A stretch of DNA of 64,000 bases from Tabrizicola soli (lineage in GTDB: Bacteria > Pseudomonadota > Alphaproteobacteria > Rhodobacterales > Rhodobacteraceae), in NCBI RefSeq assembly GCF_015999335.1, contig NZ_JAEACP010000007.1:144440-208439 (forward strand), in the 5' to 3' direction. The position numbers were made by a program, and so were the translations under genes. This document shows, piece after piece, positions 28,369 to 36,837 of this stretch; positions within the stretch are counted from its first letter, which is position 1; each line of letters starts with the position of its first letter. The notes under the pieces were generated by a model that was given only the letters and a program-made list of their open reading frames with translations, did no database searches and was not told the DNA's origin.

Positions 28369-29922
28369 TCACTTGAAGCAGATGTTGAAGCGGGCGCGGA
28401 TGGCGCGGTCGATCTCGGGATCGACGCGGCAACCCGCCCTGGCGAGGATAGAGTTCTTGCGCGCGATGGCCGTGTCAAGCAGCAAGGGCTTGCCGGCCTC
28501 GTTCCATTCCTTCGGCGACATGCGGTTGCCGACATTGGGGTAGATGTATTCGGTCTGCATCAGCTTCAGCGTCTGGTCCGAGCCGAGGTAATGGCCCGGC
28601 CCGCCGAGGCAGACCTCCTTCATCGCGTCGAGGCTGGTCGAGTCGGGCGTCACGTCGATCCCCCGCACCAGCCGCATGGCCTGGCCCAGAAGGTCGTCGC
28701 CCAGGACCAGGCTTTCCAGGCAGAAGCCCAGAAGCGAGGCATGCATCCCCACCGCCTCGTAGCACATGTTGAGGCCCGCGAGCCCGGCCAGCGCATTGGT
28801 GATCCCCTGTTCCCACCCGGCCTGCATGTCCGGCAGCTTGGAGTCCGAGATCCCCGAGGCCGCCCCGCCGGGCAGGTCATAGTAGCGGTGCATCTGCGCG
28901 CAGCCGGCGGTCAAAAGCGCCTGTTCGGCGCTGCCGCCCGACATAGCCCCGGTGCGCAGGTCGCTGACGAAGGGCCAGGTGCCGAAGATCGCCGGCGCGC
29001 CGGGCCTGATCGCGTTGACATAGACCACGCCCGCCAGGCATTCGGCCACCGCCTGCACGATAGTCAGCGCGATCGGCGCGGGGCTGGTCGCGCCCGCCTG
29101 CCCGGCCGAAAGAAGGAGCATCGGCATCCCGCGCCGGATGCAGTCCTCCATGGTGATGCAGGATTCCTCGGCGAACTTCATCGGCGGGACGACGAAGCAG
29201 TTGGAATTCGAAACGAAGGGCCGCTTCAGCCATTTCTCCTCGCCGCCCGCGACCATGTATAGCATCTCGAAGCAGTCGGCGACATGGGACGGGTCGGAGA
29301 AGGAGGTGCCGACATGCTTGGTCGTCCCCGCAAGACAGCCGTAGAGAGTGTTGAGGTCCATGTCCTTGTTGTCGGGGACATCGCGGCAGACCATGGTGCG
29401 CTGGTAGAAGTGGATGTTGTCCAGGTTGTCCACCAGCCGCGCCGCGTCATACAGGTCCTGCGCGGTCGAATCGCGATAGTCCAGCGTCACCGGATCGACG
29501 ATATGCACCGCCGCCCCCGCGGTGCCGTAATGCACATTGGTCCCGGTCAGGTGCAGGTCGTGCTTCGGGTCGCGGGCATGGAGCGTGATGTCGCGCGCGG
29601 CCTTGGCCAACATGTCCTCGACCAAGGCGCGGGGAAAGCGGATGCGGCCGTCGTCGCCCTGGATCGCTCCCGCCTCGGTCAGAAGCTTCACGCCCGAGGG
29701 CGAGGCCTGGGAGAGGCCGATCTGCTCCAGCGCATCCAGCGCGGCGGCATGGATCTGCTGGACGCCTGCCTCGGTCAGGGGCTTGTACTGCCCTCCCGGC
29801 AGGCCGCCACGGACGGGGCGGATGTCTTCGGCCAGAGGGGCCGCGCGCAGCGCCACCCGGGCCTGGCGGCCCCCGGAACGGCGGGCGCGGGCGGGTTCGC
29901 AGATGTCACCAATCTCGGTCAT
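28369..29922 (-). CDS. MttB-superfamily trimethylamine methyltransferase-like protein (non-pyrrolysine)
   Basis: 517 aa from the ATG at 29922 (MTEIGDICEPARARR); the frame extends upstream without family similarity. The MttB/COG5598 pattern is visible: GGLPGGQYKPLTEAG, SDPSHVADCFEMLY, AGATSPAPIALTI, SDLRTGAMSGGSAEQALL and a C-terminal CLGGPGHYLGSDQT. True archaeal MttB reads an in-frame UAG as pyrrolysine; there is no in-frame stop here, so this is a non-Pyl member. Characterised non-Pyl relatives demethylate glycine betaine, proline betaine and similar substrates to a corrinoid protein. No corrinoid-protein or methylcorrinoid transferase gene is in the window. Its start overlaps the preceding gene by 17 bp. 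Confidence 0.88.
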   Translation of the reverse strand: MTEIGDICEPARARRSGGRQARVALRAAPLAEDIRPVRGGLPGGQYKPLTEAGVQQIHAAALDALEQIGLSQASPSGVKLLTEAGAIQGDDGRIRFPRALVEDMLAKAARDITLHARDPKHDLHLTGTNVHYGTAGAAVHIVDPVTLDYRDSTAQDLYDAARLVDNLDNIHFYQRTMVCRDVPDNKDMDLNTLYGCLAGTTKHVGTSFSDPSHVADCFEMLYMVAGGEEKWLKRPFVSNSNCFVVPPMKFAEESCITMEDCIRRGMPMLLLSAGQAGATSPAPIALTIVQAVAECLAGVVYVNAIRPGAPAIFGTWPFVSDLRTGAMSGGSAEQALLTAGCAQMHRYYDLPGGAASGISDSKLPDMQAGWEQGITNALAGLAGLNMCYEAVGMHASLLGFCLESLVLGDDLLGQAMRLVRGIDVTPDSTSLDAMKEVCLGGPGHYLGSDQTLKLMQTEYIYPNVGNRMSPKEWNEAGKPLLLDTAIARKNSILARAGCRVDPEIDRAIRARFNICFK

Positions 29923-30748
29923 TGGGGGTCCCCTTGAGAAGAAGTGCGTCGATCTCGTCGCCACTGGCGGCGCCGGCGAGGGGGGCGAAACTGCCCTGCC
30001 CCAGCATCGCGCCGACGGAATCGCGAATGGCGGCATGGGCGAGGCGGGCGATCTGGCTGCCGGTGGAGATGCGGCGGATGCCCATGGCGGCAAGCCCGGC
30101 CACGGTCATGGCCTTCAGCGGCCCGGCGGCCAGGGCGTTGACGGGTTTCGTGACGGCGGCCAGCACCTGCGCCAGCTCCCCGCGGCCGGGCGGAACCGGC
30201 AGGTAAAGAAGGTCGGCCCCCGCCGCCTCGAAGGCCTGCAGGCGGCGGATGCCCTCGGCCAGGGTATAGGTGCCGTGCATCACCCCGTCGGCGCGGGCGC
30301 AGAAGACGAAGGGGCGGCCAAGCGACCGGGCCGCTGCCGCCCCGGCCCGGATCCGTTCGACCGCAAGGCCGAAGTCATGGGCGGGCGCGCCGGGGGCGAT
30401 CCGGGTATCCTCGACGCTGATCCCGGAAAGCCCCGCCTCACCCGCCAGCCGCACGGTTTCGGCCACCACCTCGGGGGCATCGCCGAAGCCGTTCTCGAAA
30501 TCGCCCGAGACCGGCAGGCCGGTCGCGGCCAGCAGGTCCTGGGCATGGGCCAATGCCTCGTCGCGGCTGACCCCGCCCAGGTCGGGGCGGCCGAGGGTGA
30601 AGGCATGCGCGGCGGAGGAGGTCGCCAGCGCCCTCGCCCCCAGCGCCGCCATCATCCGCGCGCTGCCCCGGTCCCAGGGGTTCGGAATGACGAAACAGCC
30701 CGACTGGTGCAGGTCGTGAAAGGCCTGGTGCCGGGCTGCGAGCGTCAT
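29906..30748 (-). CDS. Isocitrate lyase/PEP mutase superfamily protein
   Basis: 280 aa. (beta/alpha)8 barrel family: NPWDRGSARMMAALGARALATSSAAHA near the N-terminus, SGDFENGFGDAPE (metal-binding Asp/Glu), and GISVEDTR. Such non-classical members are often labelled 2-methylisocitrate lyase or carboxyvinyl-carboxyphosphonate phosphorylmutase; the canonical KRCGH-type lyase loop is not seen, so the reaction is uncertain. C-C bond cleavage of a 2-hydroxy acid or oxaloacetate decarboxylation are possible. It overlaps the genes on both sides (4 bp and 17 bp), so it is a firm member of the amine operon. Confidence 0.85.
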   Translation of the reverse strand: MTLAARHQAFHDLHQSGCFVIPNPWDRGSARMMAALGARALATSSAAHAFTLGRPDLGGVSRDEALAHAQDLLAATGLPVSGDFENGFGDAPEVVAETVRLAGEAGLSGISVEDTRIAPGAPAHDFGLAVERIRAGAAAARSLGRPFVFCARADGVMHGTYTLAEGIRRLQAFEAAGADLLYLPVPPGRGELAQVLAAVTKPVNALAAGPLKAMTVAGLAAMGIRRISTGSQIARLAHAAIRDSVGAMLGQGSFAPLAGAASGDEIDALLLKGTPNDRDW

Positions 30749-33183
30749 GCGCGGACCCTTTCGCTGGCCGGATCGTGCATCGGCGCCAGGCTGGCGATCG
30801 CCTCGTGCCGCTGGCCCGCGACCTCGATCTCGTAGCGCGAGGACAGGATGTCGTCCTCGCTCTGCCCCTTGGCCGGGACATAGCCCATGCCGATGGCGCC
30901 GCCAAGGAAATGGCCGTAGTTGCCAGAGGTGACGGGCCCGACGATCCGCCCGTCGCGGACGATGGCTTCGTTGTGGAACAGAAGCGGCTCGGGGTCTTTC
31001 AGGCGGAACTGGACCATGCGGCGGTCCAGCCCGGCCTGTTCCTTGCGCAGCACCGCGTCGCGGCCGATGAAGGCCGGTTTCTTGCGGCTGACGGTGAAGC
31101 CGAGGCCCGCCTCCAGCACATGATCCTCGTCGGTGATGTCATGGCCCCAGTGCCGATAGGCCTTCTCGATCCGGCAGCTGTCCAGCGTGTGGAGCCCGCA
31201 GAGCTTCAGGTCCGGCTGCGCCTCGATCAGCGCCTCGAAGACATGGGCGGTCTGGTCGGCCGAGACGTAAAGCTCCCAGCCCAGCTCGCCGACATAGGTC
31301 ACGCGATGGGCGCGGGCGATCCCGAGGCCGATCTCGATTTCCCGCGCGGTGCCAAAGGGATGCGCGTCATTGCTGAAGTCGTTGGGCGAGACCTTGGCCA
31401 GCACCTCGCGCGATTGCGGGCCCATGAGGCAGAGGACCGATTCCGCCGCCGTCACATCGGTGATGACCGCGAAATCCTCGCCGACCCGGGCGCGCATCCA
31501 GGCGAGGTTGCGCTGCAGGGTCGCACCCGGGACCACCGCGAGATAGGCGGTCCCGGACAGGCGCGTCACGGTAAGATCGGCCTCGATACCCCCGTTTTCA
31601 TTCAGGAACATCGTATAGACGATCCGCCCCGGCGCCACATCCATCTGCGCCGAGGAGATCCGGTTCAGGAAGGCGCAGGCGTCGCGCCCCTCCACCCGGA
31701 TCTTGCCGAAGCTGGTCATGTCGAAGAGACCCGCAGCCTCACGCACCGCCATGTGTTCGGCCTTCTGGTTCTCGAACCAGTTCTGCCGCTTCCAGGAGTA
31801 GCGGTATTCCCGCTCCTGCCCCTCGTTCGCGAACCAGTTCGCGCGCTCCCAGCCCGCCACCTCGCCGAAGACCGCGCCGCGCGCCTTCAGATGGTCGTGG
31901 ATCGGCGAGCGCCGCACCCCCCGCGCGGTCTCGACCTGGCGATAGGGGAAATGGTCGGCGTAAAGAAGGCCCAGCGTCTCGGTCACCCGCTCCTTCAGGT
32001 AGCGGCGGTTCTTCTGGAAGGGCTGGGCGCGGCGGATATCGACCTCCCAGAGGTCGAAGGGCGCCTCGCCCTCGGTGATCCAATGCGCCAGCGCCTGCCC
32101 CGCACCGCCCGAGGAGACGATGCCGATCGAGTTGTAGCCGGCCGCGATCCAATAGCCCTTCAGCTCCGGCGCCTCGCCCAGGTAGTAGCGATCATCGGGG
32201 GTAAAGCTTTCGGGACCGTTGAAGAAGGTGTGGATGCCCGCGGTCTCGAACATCGGCATCCGGTTGGTCGCCATCTCGAGGATCGGCATGAAATGCTCCC
32301 AGTCCTCGGGCAGCGTGTCGAACTCGAAGTCCTTGCGGATGCCCTCCATCCCCCAGGGCTTGGCCTTCGGCTCGAAGGCGCCCAGCATCATCTTGCCGGC
32401 GTCCGACTTGTAATAGGCGCATTCGTCGGGAACCCGCAGCACCGGCAGGTCGCCCAGGCCCTGCACCGGCTCGGTCACCAGGTAGAAATGCTCGCAGGCG
32501 TGCAAGGGCAGCGTGACGCCGTTCTGGCCCGCCAGCTCGCGCCCCCACATGCCGCCGCAGTTGATCACCACATCCGCCTCGATATGGCCCGGCCCCGCCT
32601 CGCCTACGTAATCCACCCCGGTCACCCGGCCGTTCACGGTGGTCACGCCGGTGACGCAGGTCATCTCGTGGATCTTCGCGCCCCGCATCCGCGCGCCCTT
32701 GGCCAGCGCCATGGCGATGTTGGCCGGATCGCACTGGCCGTCCAGCGGCAGCGCCACCGCGCCGACCACGCCGTCGATGTTCAGATGCGGATATTTCGCC
32801 TTGGCCTCGGACGGGCTGATCTCATGCACCTCCACATCGAAGATGCGCGCGACGGTGGCCTGGCGCAGCAACTCTTCATGGCGCTCCTTGGTCAAGGCCA
32901 CAGAAATCGAGCCGACCTGCTTCATGCCGGTGGCAACCCCGGTCTCCGCCTCCAGCCCGCGATACAAATCCGCCGAATACTTCGCCAGCCGCGTCATGTT
33001 CGCCGACCCGCGCAGCTGTCCGATCAACCCCGCCGCGTGCCAGGTGGTGCCGGAAGTCAGCTTGCGCCGCTCCAGCAGCACCACATCGGTCCAGCCCGCC
33101 TTGGCCAGGTGATAGGCCACCGAACAGCCCGAGACCCCGCCTCCGATGACAACTGCGCGCGCCTTGGTTGGAATCCCGTTCAT
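30745..33183 (-). CDS. Dimethylglycine/sarcosine dehydrogenase-type FAD oxidoreductase with GcvT domain (copy 1)
   Basis: 812 aa. N-terminal DAO domain with the FAD motif VIGGGVSGCSVAYHLA. The His in SGTTWHAAG (about residue 49) matches the His that binds FAD covalently in dimethylglycine dehydrogenase. The C-terminal half is a GCV_T/aminomethyltransferase fold (YVGELGWELYVS, RIEKAYRHWGHD), which transfers the released methyl to tetrahydrofolate. Such enzymes oxidatively demethylate N-methylglycines. The second paralogue lies just upstream on the strand, separated by a REP-like pair. Substrate preference cannot be read from sequence. Confidence 0.9.
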   Translation of the reverse strand: MNGIPTKARAVVIGGGVSGCSVAYHLAKAGWTDVVLLERRKLTSGTTWHAAGLIGQLRGSANMTRLAKYSADLYRGLEAETGVATGMKQVGSISVALTKERHEELLRQATVARIFDVEVHEISPSEAKAKYPHLNIDGVVGAVALPLDGQCDPANIAMALAKGARMRGAKIHEMTCVTGVTTVNGRVTGVDYVGEAGPGHIEADVVINCGGMWGRELAGQNGVTLPLHACEHFYLVTEPVQGLGDLPVLRVPDECAYYKSDAGKMMLGAFEPKAKPWGMEGIRKDFEFDTLPEDWEHFMPILEMATNRMPMFETAGIHTFFNGPESFTPDDRYYLGEAPELKGYWIAAGYNSIGIVSSGGAGQALAHWITEGEAPFDLWEVDIRRAQPFQKNRRYLKERVTETLGLLYADHFPYRQVETARGVRRSPIHDHLKARGAVFGEVAGWERANWFANEGQEREYRYSWKRQNWFENQKAEHMAVREAAGLFDMTSFGKIRVEGRDACAFLNRISSAQMDVAPGRIVYTMFLNENGGIEADLTVTRLSGTAYLAVVPGATLQRNLAWMRARVGEDFAVITDVTAAESVLCLMGPQSREVLAKVSPNDFSNDAHPFGTAREIEIGLGIARAHRVTYVGELGWELYVSADQTAHVFEALIEAQPDLKLCGLHTLDSCRIEKAYRHWGHDITDEDHVLEAGLGFTVSRKKPAFIGRDAVLRKEQAGLDRRMVQFRLKDPEPLLFHNEAIVRDGRIVGPVTSGNYGHFLGGAIGMGYVPAKGQSEDDILSSRYEIEVAGQRHEAIASLAPMHDPASERVRA

Positions 33184-33194
33184 TGCCGTTCCCC

Positions 33195-33250
33195 GTAGGG
33201 TGCGCTACAGCGCACCGCGCTTCAAAATGGTGCGCTATAGCGCACCCTAC
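33195..33250. repeat. REP-like palindromes (GGTGCGCT family), inverted pair
   Basis: GGTGCGCTACAGCGCACC (33199-33216, preceded by GTAG) and GGTGCGCTATAGCGCACC (33229-33246, followed by CTAC) form a symmetric pair around a 12-bp centre. The CTA at 33247-33249 is the stop codon of the following flavoprotein gene. Same family as 14817-14898. Confidence 0.85.
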
Positions 33251-35673
33251 GCCTTGATCCGTTCGTTTTTCGCATCCCAGGCCGGGCCGTCCGGTAGAAC
33301 GGTCGCCTTCACCCGCTCGCCGAAGATTTCCACCTCGACCTCCGTCCCGGCCACCGCCAGATCCGCCCGCAGCATCCCCAGCGCCAGCGAATGCCCGACC
33401 CGGTAGCCCCATGCGCCCGAGGTGGTCTCGCCCACCACCGCGCCCTGATGCCAGAGCGTTGACATGTAGGGCGCATCCGCCTCGCCCGCCTCGACCTTGA
33501 GCGAGACGAAGCGCTTCTTCACGCCCCGCTGCTTCTCGGCGGCAAGCGCCGCCTTGCCGGGGAAATCATGGGGCCAGTCGATGAACCGCTCGAGCCCGCC
33601 CTCCAGCAGCGAATAGTCGGTAGACAGGTCGCCCTTCCAGGCGCGGTAGCCCTTCTCGATCCGCAAGCTGTTCAGCGCCTTCATCCCGAAGGGCTTCGCG
33701 CCCCCCGCGAGCAGTGCGTCGTAGATCGCCGGCGCGTCGTCCCGGTCGCAATGGATTTCCCAGCCGAGTTCCCCGGCGAAGGAAACCCGCACCAGCGCCA
33801 CGTCCTTGCCCGCGACCTTCGCGGCATACTGGACCGAGAGCCAGGGCAGCGTCAGCTCGGCCTCGCTGATCCCCGCCAAGAGGTCGCGCGCCTTCGGGCC
33901 GGTGACGATGAAGCAATGGATCTTGTCGGTCCAGTCCTCCAGCGTGACGCCTTCCGGCAGGCCCCTGCGCAGGATGTCGGCGTCGTGGCTTTGCGCGACG
34001 GCGGCGGTGATCACGCCCACGTCCTCGTCGGAGAACGGCAGGCAGGTCATTTCGGTGACGATCCGGCCGCGGTCGTCGGCGAAATACAGCAGCCCCGTGC
34101 GACCCGGCTGCGGCAGTTTCGAGGCGGTGAGCGAGGCGAGATGCGCCCTTGCCCCCGGCCCGGTCAGCCGCAGGCGGGTGAAGCCCGGCAGGTCGAGAAC
34201 GCCCACCCCGTCCCGCACCGCCTCGCATTCGGCCTTGATACGGGCCTCCCACGGGCCCGCCCTGCCCCAGGTCTGCGTCGCCTCCCAGGAGGTATCGTCG
34301 CCGGCTTGCGCGAACCATTCCGCCCGTTCCCAGCCGTTGTAGGGCGCGAACTGGGCGCCCATCGCTTTCAGCCTGTCATGCACCGGCGAGAGCTTGCGGT
34401 CGGGCGCTGCGGGCCAGCGGGCCATCGGGAAATGCATGCCGTATTCGTGGCCGTAGACCTCTTTCCCCTTGGCCACCAGATAGTCGTGATCCTCCCAGCC
34501 GGTGAAGCGGCGCGGGTCGCAGGACCACATGTCCCATTCGGTGCCGCCCTCCGTCACCCATTCCGCCAGCACCTTGCCCGCGCCACCCGCCTGGCAGATG
34601 CCGAAGGTGAAGACGCAGGCCTCGAAGGCGTTCGGAACGCCGGGCATCGGGCCGATCAGCGGGTTGCCGTCGGGCGTGTAGGGGATCGGGCCGTTGATCA
34701 CCTTGGTGAGGTTGGCCTTCTGCAGGAGCGGCACCCGCGCCATCGCGTCGTTGATGTGCCATTCGATCCGGTCCAGATCGTCGGGGAACAGCTGGAAGGA
34801 GAAATCCTCCGGCATCGGGTCGTCCGGCGTGGCCCAATGCGCCCGGCAGGGGTTCTCGTAGGGGCCGAGGTTGAAGCCCATCTTCTCCTGCCGGAGATAG
34901 TAGGAGGAGTCCACATCGCGCAGAAGCGGCAGCTTGTGGCCCTCGGCCTTCGACCAGGCCTCCAGCTCGGGGATGGTGTCGAACAGGAGGTACTGGTGGC
35001 TCATCACCATCATCGGCACCCGGCGGCCGAACATCGCGCCGACATGGGCCGCATAATAGCCGCCCGCGTTGACGACATATTCGGCGCGGACCTCGCCCTT
35101 CGGCGTCGACAGCACCCATTCGCTCCCGGTCCAGCGCGCCGCCGTCACCGGGCAGAACCGCTCGATCCGCGCGCCCAGCTGCCGCGCCCCGGCGGCCAGC
35201 GCCTGGGTCAGCTGTGCCGGGTCGATGTCGCCGTCATAGGGGTCATACAGGGCGCCCTCCAGATCATGCGTCTCGAGGAAGGGATATTTCGAGCGGATCT
35301 CCTCGGGCGACAGGATCGACAGGTCCATCCCCTGATAGCGCCCCATGCCCTGGACGCGCCTGAACTCCTGCATCCGCTCGCGGCTGTGACCCAGCCGGAC
35401 CGAGCCGGTGACATGGTAGTTCATCGGATAATCCACCGCCTCGCCCAGGCCCCGGTAGAGGCCGGCCGAATAGCGCTGCATGTTCATGATCGACCAGGAG
35501 GCCGAGAAGGTCGGCACGTTCCCCGCCGCATGCCAGGTCGAGCCCGCCGTCAGCTCGTTCTTCTCCAGCAGGAGGCTGTCCGTCCAGCCCGCCTTCGCCA
35601 GATGATAAAGCGCCGAGGCCCCGACCGCCCCCCCCCCGATGATCACCACCCGCGCCTGCGCAAATTCCGCCAT
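33247..35673 (-). CDS. Dimethylglycine/sarcosine dehydrogenase-type FAD oxidoreductase with GcvT domain (copy 2)
   Basis: 808 aa. FAD motif IIGGGAVGASALYHLA; candidate covalent flavin His in AGSTWHAAG (about residue 48); C-terminal GCV_T domain with SFAGELGWEIHCD and RIEKGYRAWKGD. Same architecture as the downstream paralogue but clearly diverged, so it probably acts on a different or successive N-methyl substrate (for example dimethylglycine versus sarcosine). First gene of the minus-strand amine series; divergent from a LysR regulator. The stop codon is supplied by a REP-like repeat. Confidence 0.9.
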   Translation of the reverse strand: MAEFAQARVVIIGGGAVGASALYHLAKAGWTDSLLLEKNELTAGSTWHAAGNVPTFSASWSIMNMQRYSAGLYRGLGEAVDYPMNYHVTGSVRLGHSRERMQEFRRVQGMGRYQGMDLSILSPEEIRSKYPFLETHDLEGALYDPYDGDIDPAQLTQALAAGARQLGARIERFCPVTAARWTGSEWVLSTPKGEVRAEYVVNAGGYYAAHVGAMFGRRVPMMVMSHQYLLFDTIPELEAWSKAEGHKLPLLRDVDSSYYLRQEKMGFNLGPYENPCRAHWATPDDPMPEDFSFQLFPDDLDRIEWHINDAMARVPLLQKANLTKVINGPIPYTPDGNPLIGPMPGVPNAFEACVFTFGICQAGGAGKVLAEWVTEGGTEWDMWSCDPRRFTGWEDHDYLVAKGKEVYGHEYGMHFPMARWPAAPDRKLSPVHDRLKAMGAQFAPYNGWERAEWFAQAGDDTSWEATQTWGRAGPWEARIKAECEAVRDGVGVLDLPGFTRLRLTGPGARAHLASLTASKLPQPGRTGLLYFADDRGRIVTEMTCLPFSDEDVGVITAAVAQSHDADILRRGLPEGVTLEDWTDKIHCFIVTGPKARDLLAGISEAELTLPWLSVQYAAKVAGKDVALVRVSFAGELGWEIHCDRDDAPAIYDALLAGGAKPFGMKALNSLRIEKGYRAWKGDLSTDYSLLEGGLERFIDWPHDFPGKAALAAEKQRGVKKRFVSLKVEAGEADAPYMSTLWHQGAVVGETTSGAWGYRVGHSLALGMLRADLAVAGTEVEVEIFGERVKATVLPDGPAWDAKNERIKA

Positions 35674-35745
35674 GACCGCCTCCCCTGAACGCCGCCACTA
35701 TCCCCCGCCCGGCTCCCGCTTTCAATTCGGCCGGACCTCGGGTAT

Positions 35746-35764
35746 TGATCGACAACCCCGATCA
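35746..35764. promoter_or_regulatory. Candidate operator between flavoprotein copy 2 and the LysR gene
   Basis: Inverted repeat TGATCG-N7-CGATCA in the divergent intergenic region, 73 bp upstream of the flavoprotein gene start. Symmetry and position fit regulator binding; the 19-bp spread differs from the usual T-N11-A spacing. Confidence 0.35.
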
Positions 35765-35768
35765 GCAC

Positions 35769-35857
35769 CTTCCTCTTGACGGAAATATTCCACGGGTGGG
35801 CCGGTGCGTTTCGCCACTGGTTCAAGAAACCACCGGCTTGGGGGGTATGAAACCCCC
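35769..35857 (-). repeat. Intergenic repeat, GTGGAATATTT type, split copy
   Basis: On the minus strand GTGGAATATTT, CC, GTCAAGAGG (35771-35793) matches the 5760 and 19509 copies. The associated G-run hairpin (GGGGG...CCCCC, 35841-35856) is displaced by about 40 bp. It lies in the leader of the LysR gene. Confidence 0.6.
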
Positions 35858-35881
35858 GGCGGCCAGCAACAGGCGCGACCC

Positions 35882-36736
35882 ATGCAGATCGACCTCCTCG
35901 ACACCTTCCTCGACCTTGCCGAGACCCGCAGCTTCCACCGCACCGCCGAGCGGCTGCGGATCACCCAGTCCACCGTCTCGGCCCGCGTCGCCTCGCTGGA
36001 GGAAGCGGTGGGCTCGCGGCTCTTCGACCGCTCCCGCGCCGGGACCGACCTCACCCCGGAAGGCAAGCGGTTCGAGCCGCACGCCCGTGCCCTGCGCCAC
36101 GAATGGAACCAGGCCCGCCGCCGCATCCGCATCCCGCAGGGCGCCGAGCAGTTGCTGCGGCTGGGCATCCAGAACGACCTCGCCGCGGTCTATCTGGGCG
36201 ACTGGGTGGCCGAGTTCCGCGCCGCCCTGCCGCAGACCGCCTTCTACATCGAGCCGGATTATTCCAACCAGATGTGTGCCGACCTCTTGACCGGCATCCT
36301 CGACTTCGCGGTGATGTTCTCGCCGAAGCCGCACCCGGACCTGCATTTCGAAAGCGTGGGCGACGTGATCTACCGGATGGTCTCGACCGAGACGGCGCGG
36401 CTGGCCGGCGTGCGGCCCGACCGCTTCGTCTTCGCCCATTTCTCGCCCGCCTTCGAGGAGATGCACCGCCAGCTCACCCCCGATCTGGCCGCCTCGCCGG
36501 TCTCGGTCGGGCAGTCGGGATCGGTGGTCTCGCTGCTGACGGCGATGGGGGGATCGGGATATGTGCTGGAAAAAACCCTGGGCGAGCTGGTCGCGGCGGG
36601 CCGGTTCATGGCGGTGGAGGACGCGCCGGAGCTGCGCCAGCCGGTCTTCGCGGCGATCCACATCCGGCACCGGACCCAGCCCCTGCACCGCCGGCTGACC
36701 CAGCTGGTCGCCGGCCATTTCCGCGCGGCCAGGTAG
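35882..36736 (+). CDS. LysR-family transcriptional regulator
   Basis: 284 aa from the ATG at 35882 (MQIDLLDTFLDLAETRSF); earlier in-frame codons run through a repeat. N-terminal winged HTH with FHRTAERLRITQSTVSARV, then a LysR substrate-binding domain (LRLGIQNDLAAVYLGDW). Divergent from the first GcvT-domain flavoprotein gene, so a likely regulator of the methylated-amine genes. Its TAG stop is the beginning of a palindromic repeat. Confidence 0.87.
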   Translation: MQIDLLDTFLDLAETRSFHRTAERLRITQSTVSARVASLEEAVGSRLFDRSRAGTDLTPEGKRFEPHARALRHEWNQARRRIRIPQGAEQLLRLGIQNDLAAVYLGDWVAEFRAALPQTAFYIEPDYSNQMCADLLTGILDFAVMFSPKPHPDLHFESVGDVIYRMVSTETARLAGVRPDRFVFAHFSPAFEEMHRQLTPDLAASPVSVGQSGSVVSLLTAMGGSGYVLEKTLGELVAAGRFMAVEDAPELRQPVFAAIHIRHRTQPLHRRLTQLVAGHFRAAR

Positions 36737-36756
36737 GGTGGGCAATATTGCCCACC
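36733..36756. repeat. REP-like palindrome, GGTGGGC variant
   Basis: GGTGGGCAATATTGCCCACC (36737-36756) is a perfect 20-bp palindrome preceded by GTAG, whose TAG is the stop codon of the LysR gene. It shares the GTAGGGTG.GC head with the GGTGCGCT family. It may also terminate transcription in the convergent gap before proW. Confidence 0.75.
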
Positions 36757-36837
36757 TCATGCTTGCCCGCGCGCGGCGGATGCGACAGCCTGCATGATTT
36801 CAATGCCTTGCCTGCGGACATTAACCTTTTGGCAAGG

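Noticed and set aside
28369..29922. Pyrrolysine-containing trimethylamine methyltransferase
   Set aside because: No in-frame UAG within the gene and no pylTSBCD genes in view; it is the non-Pyl branch of the family.
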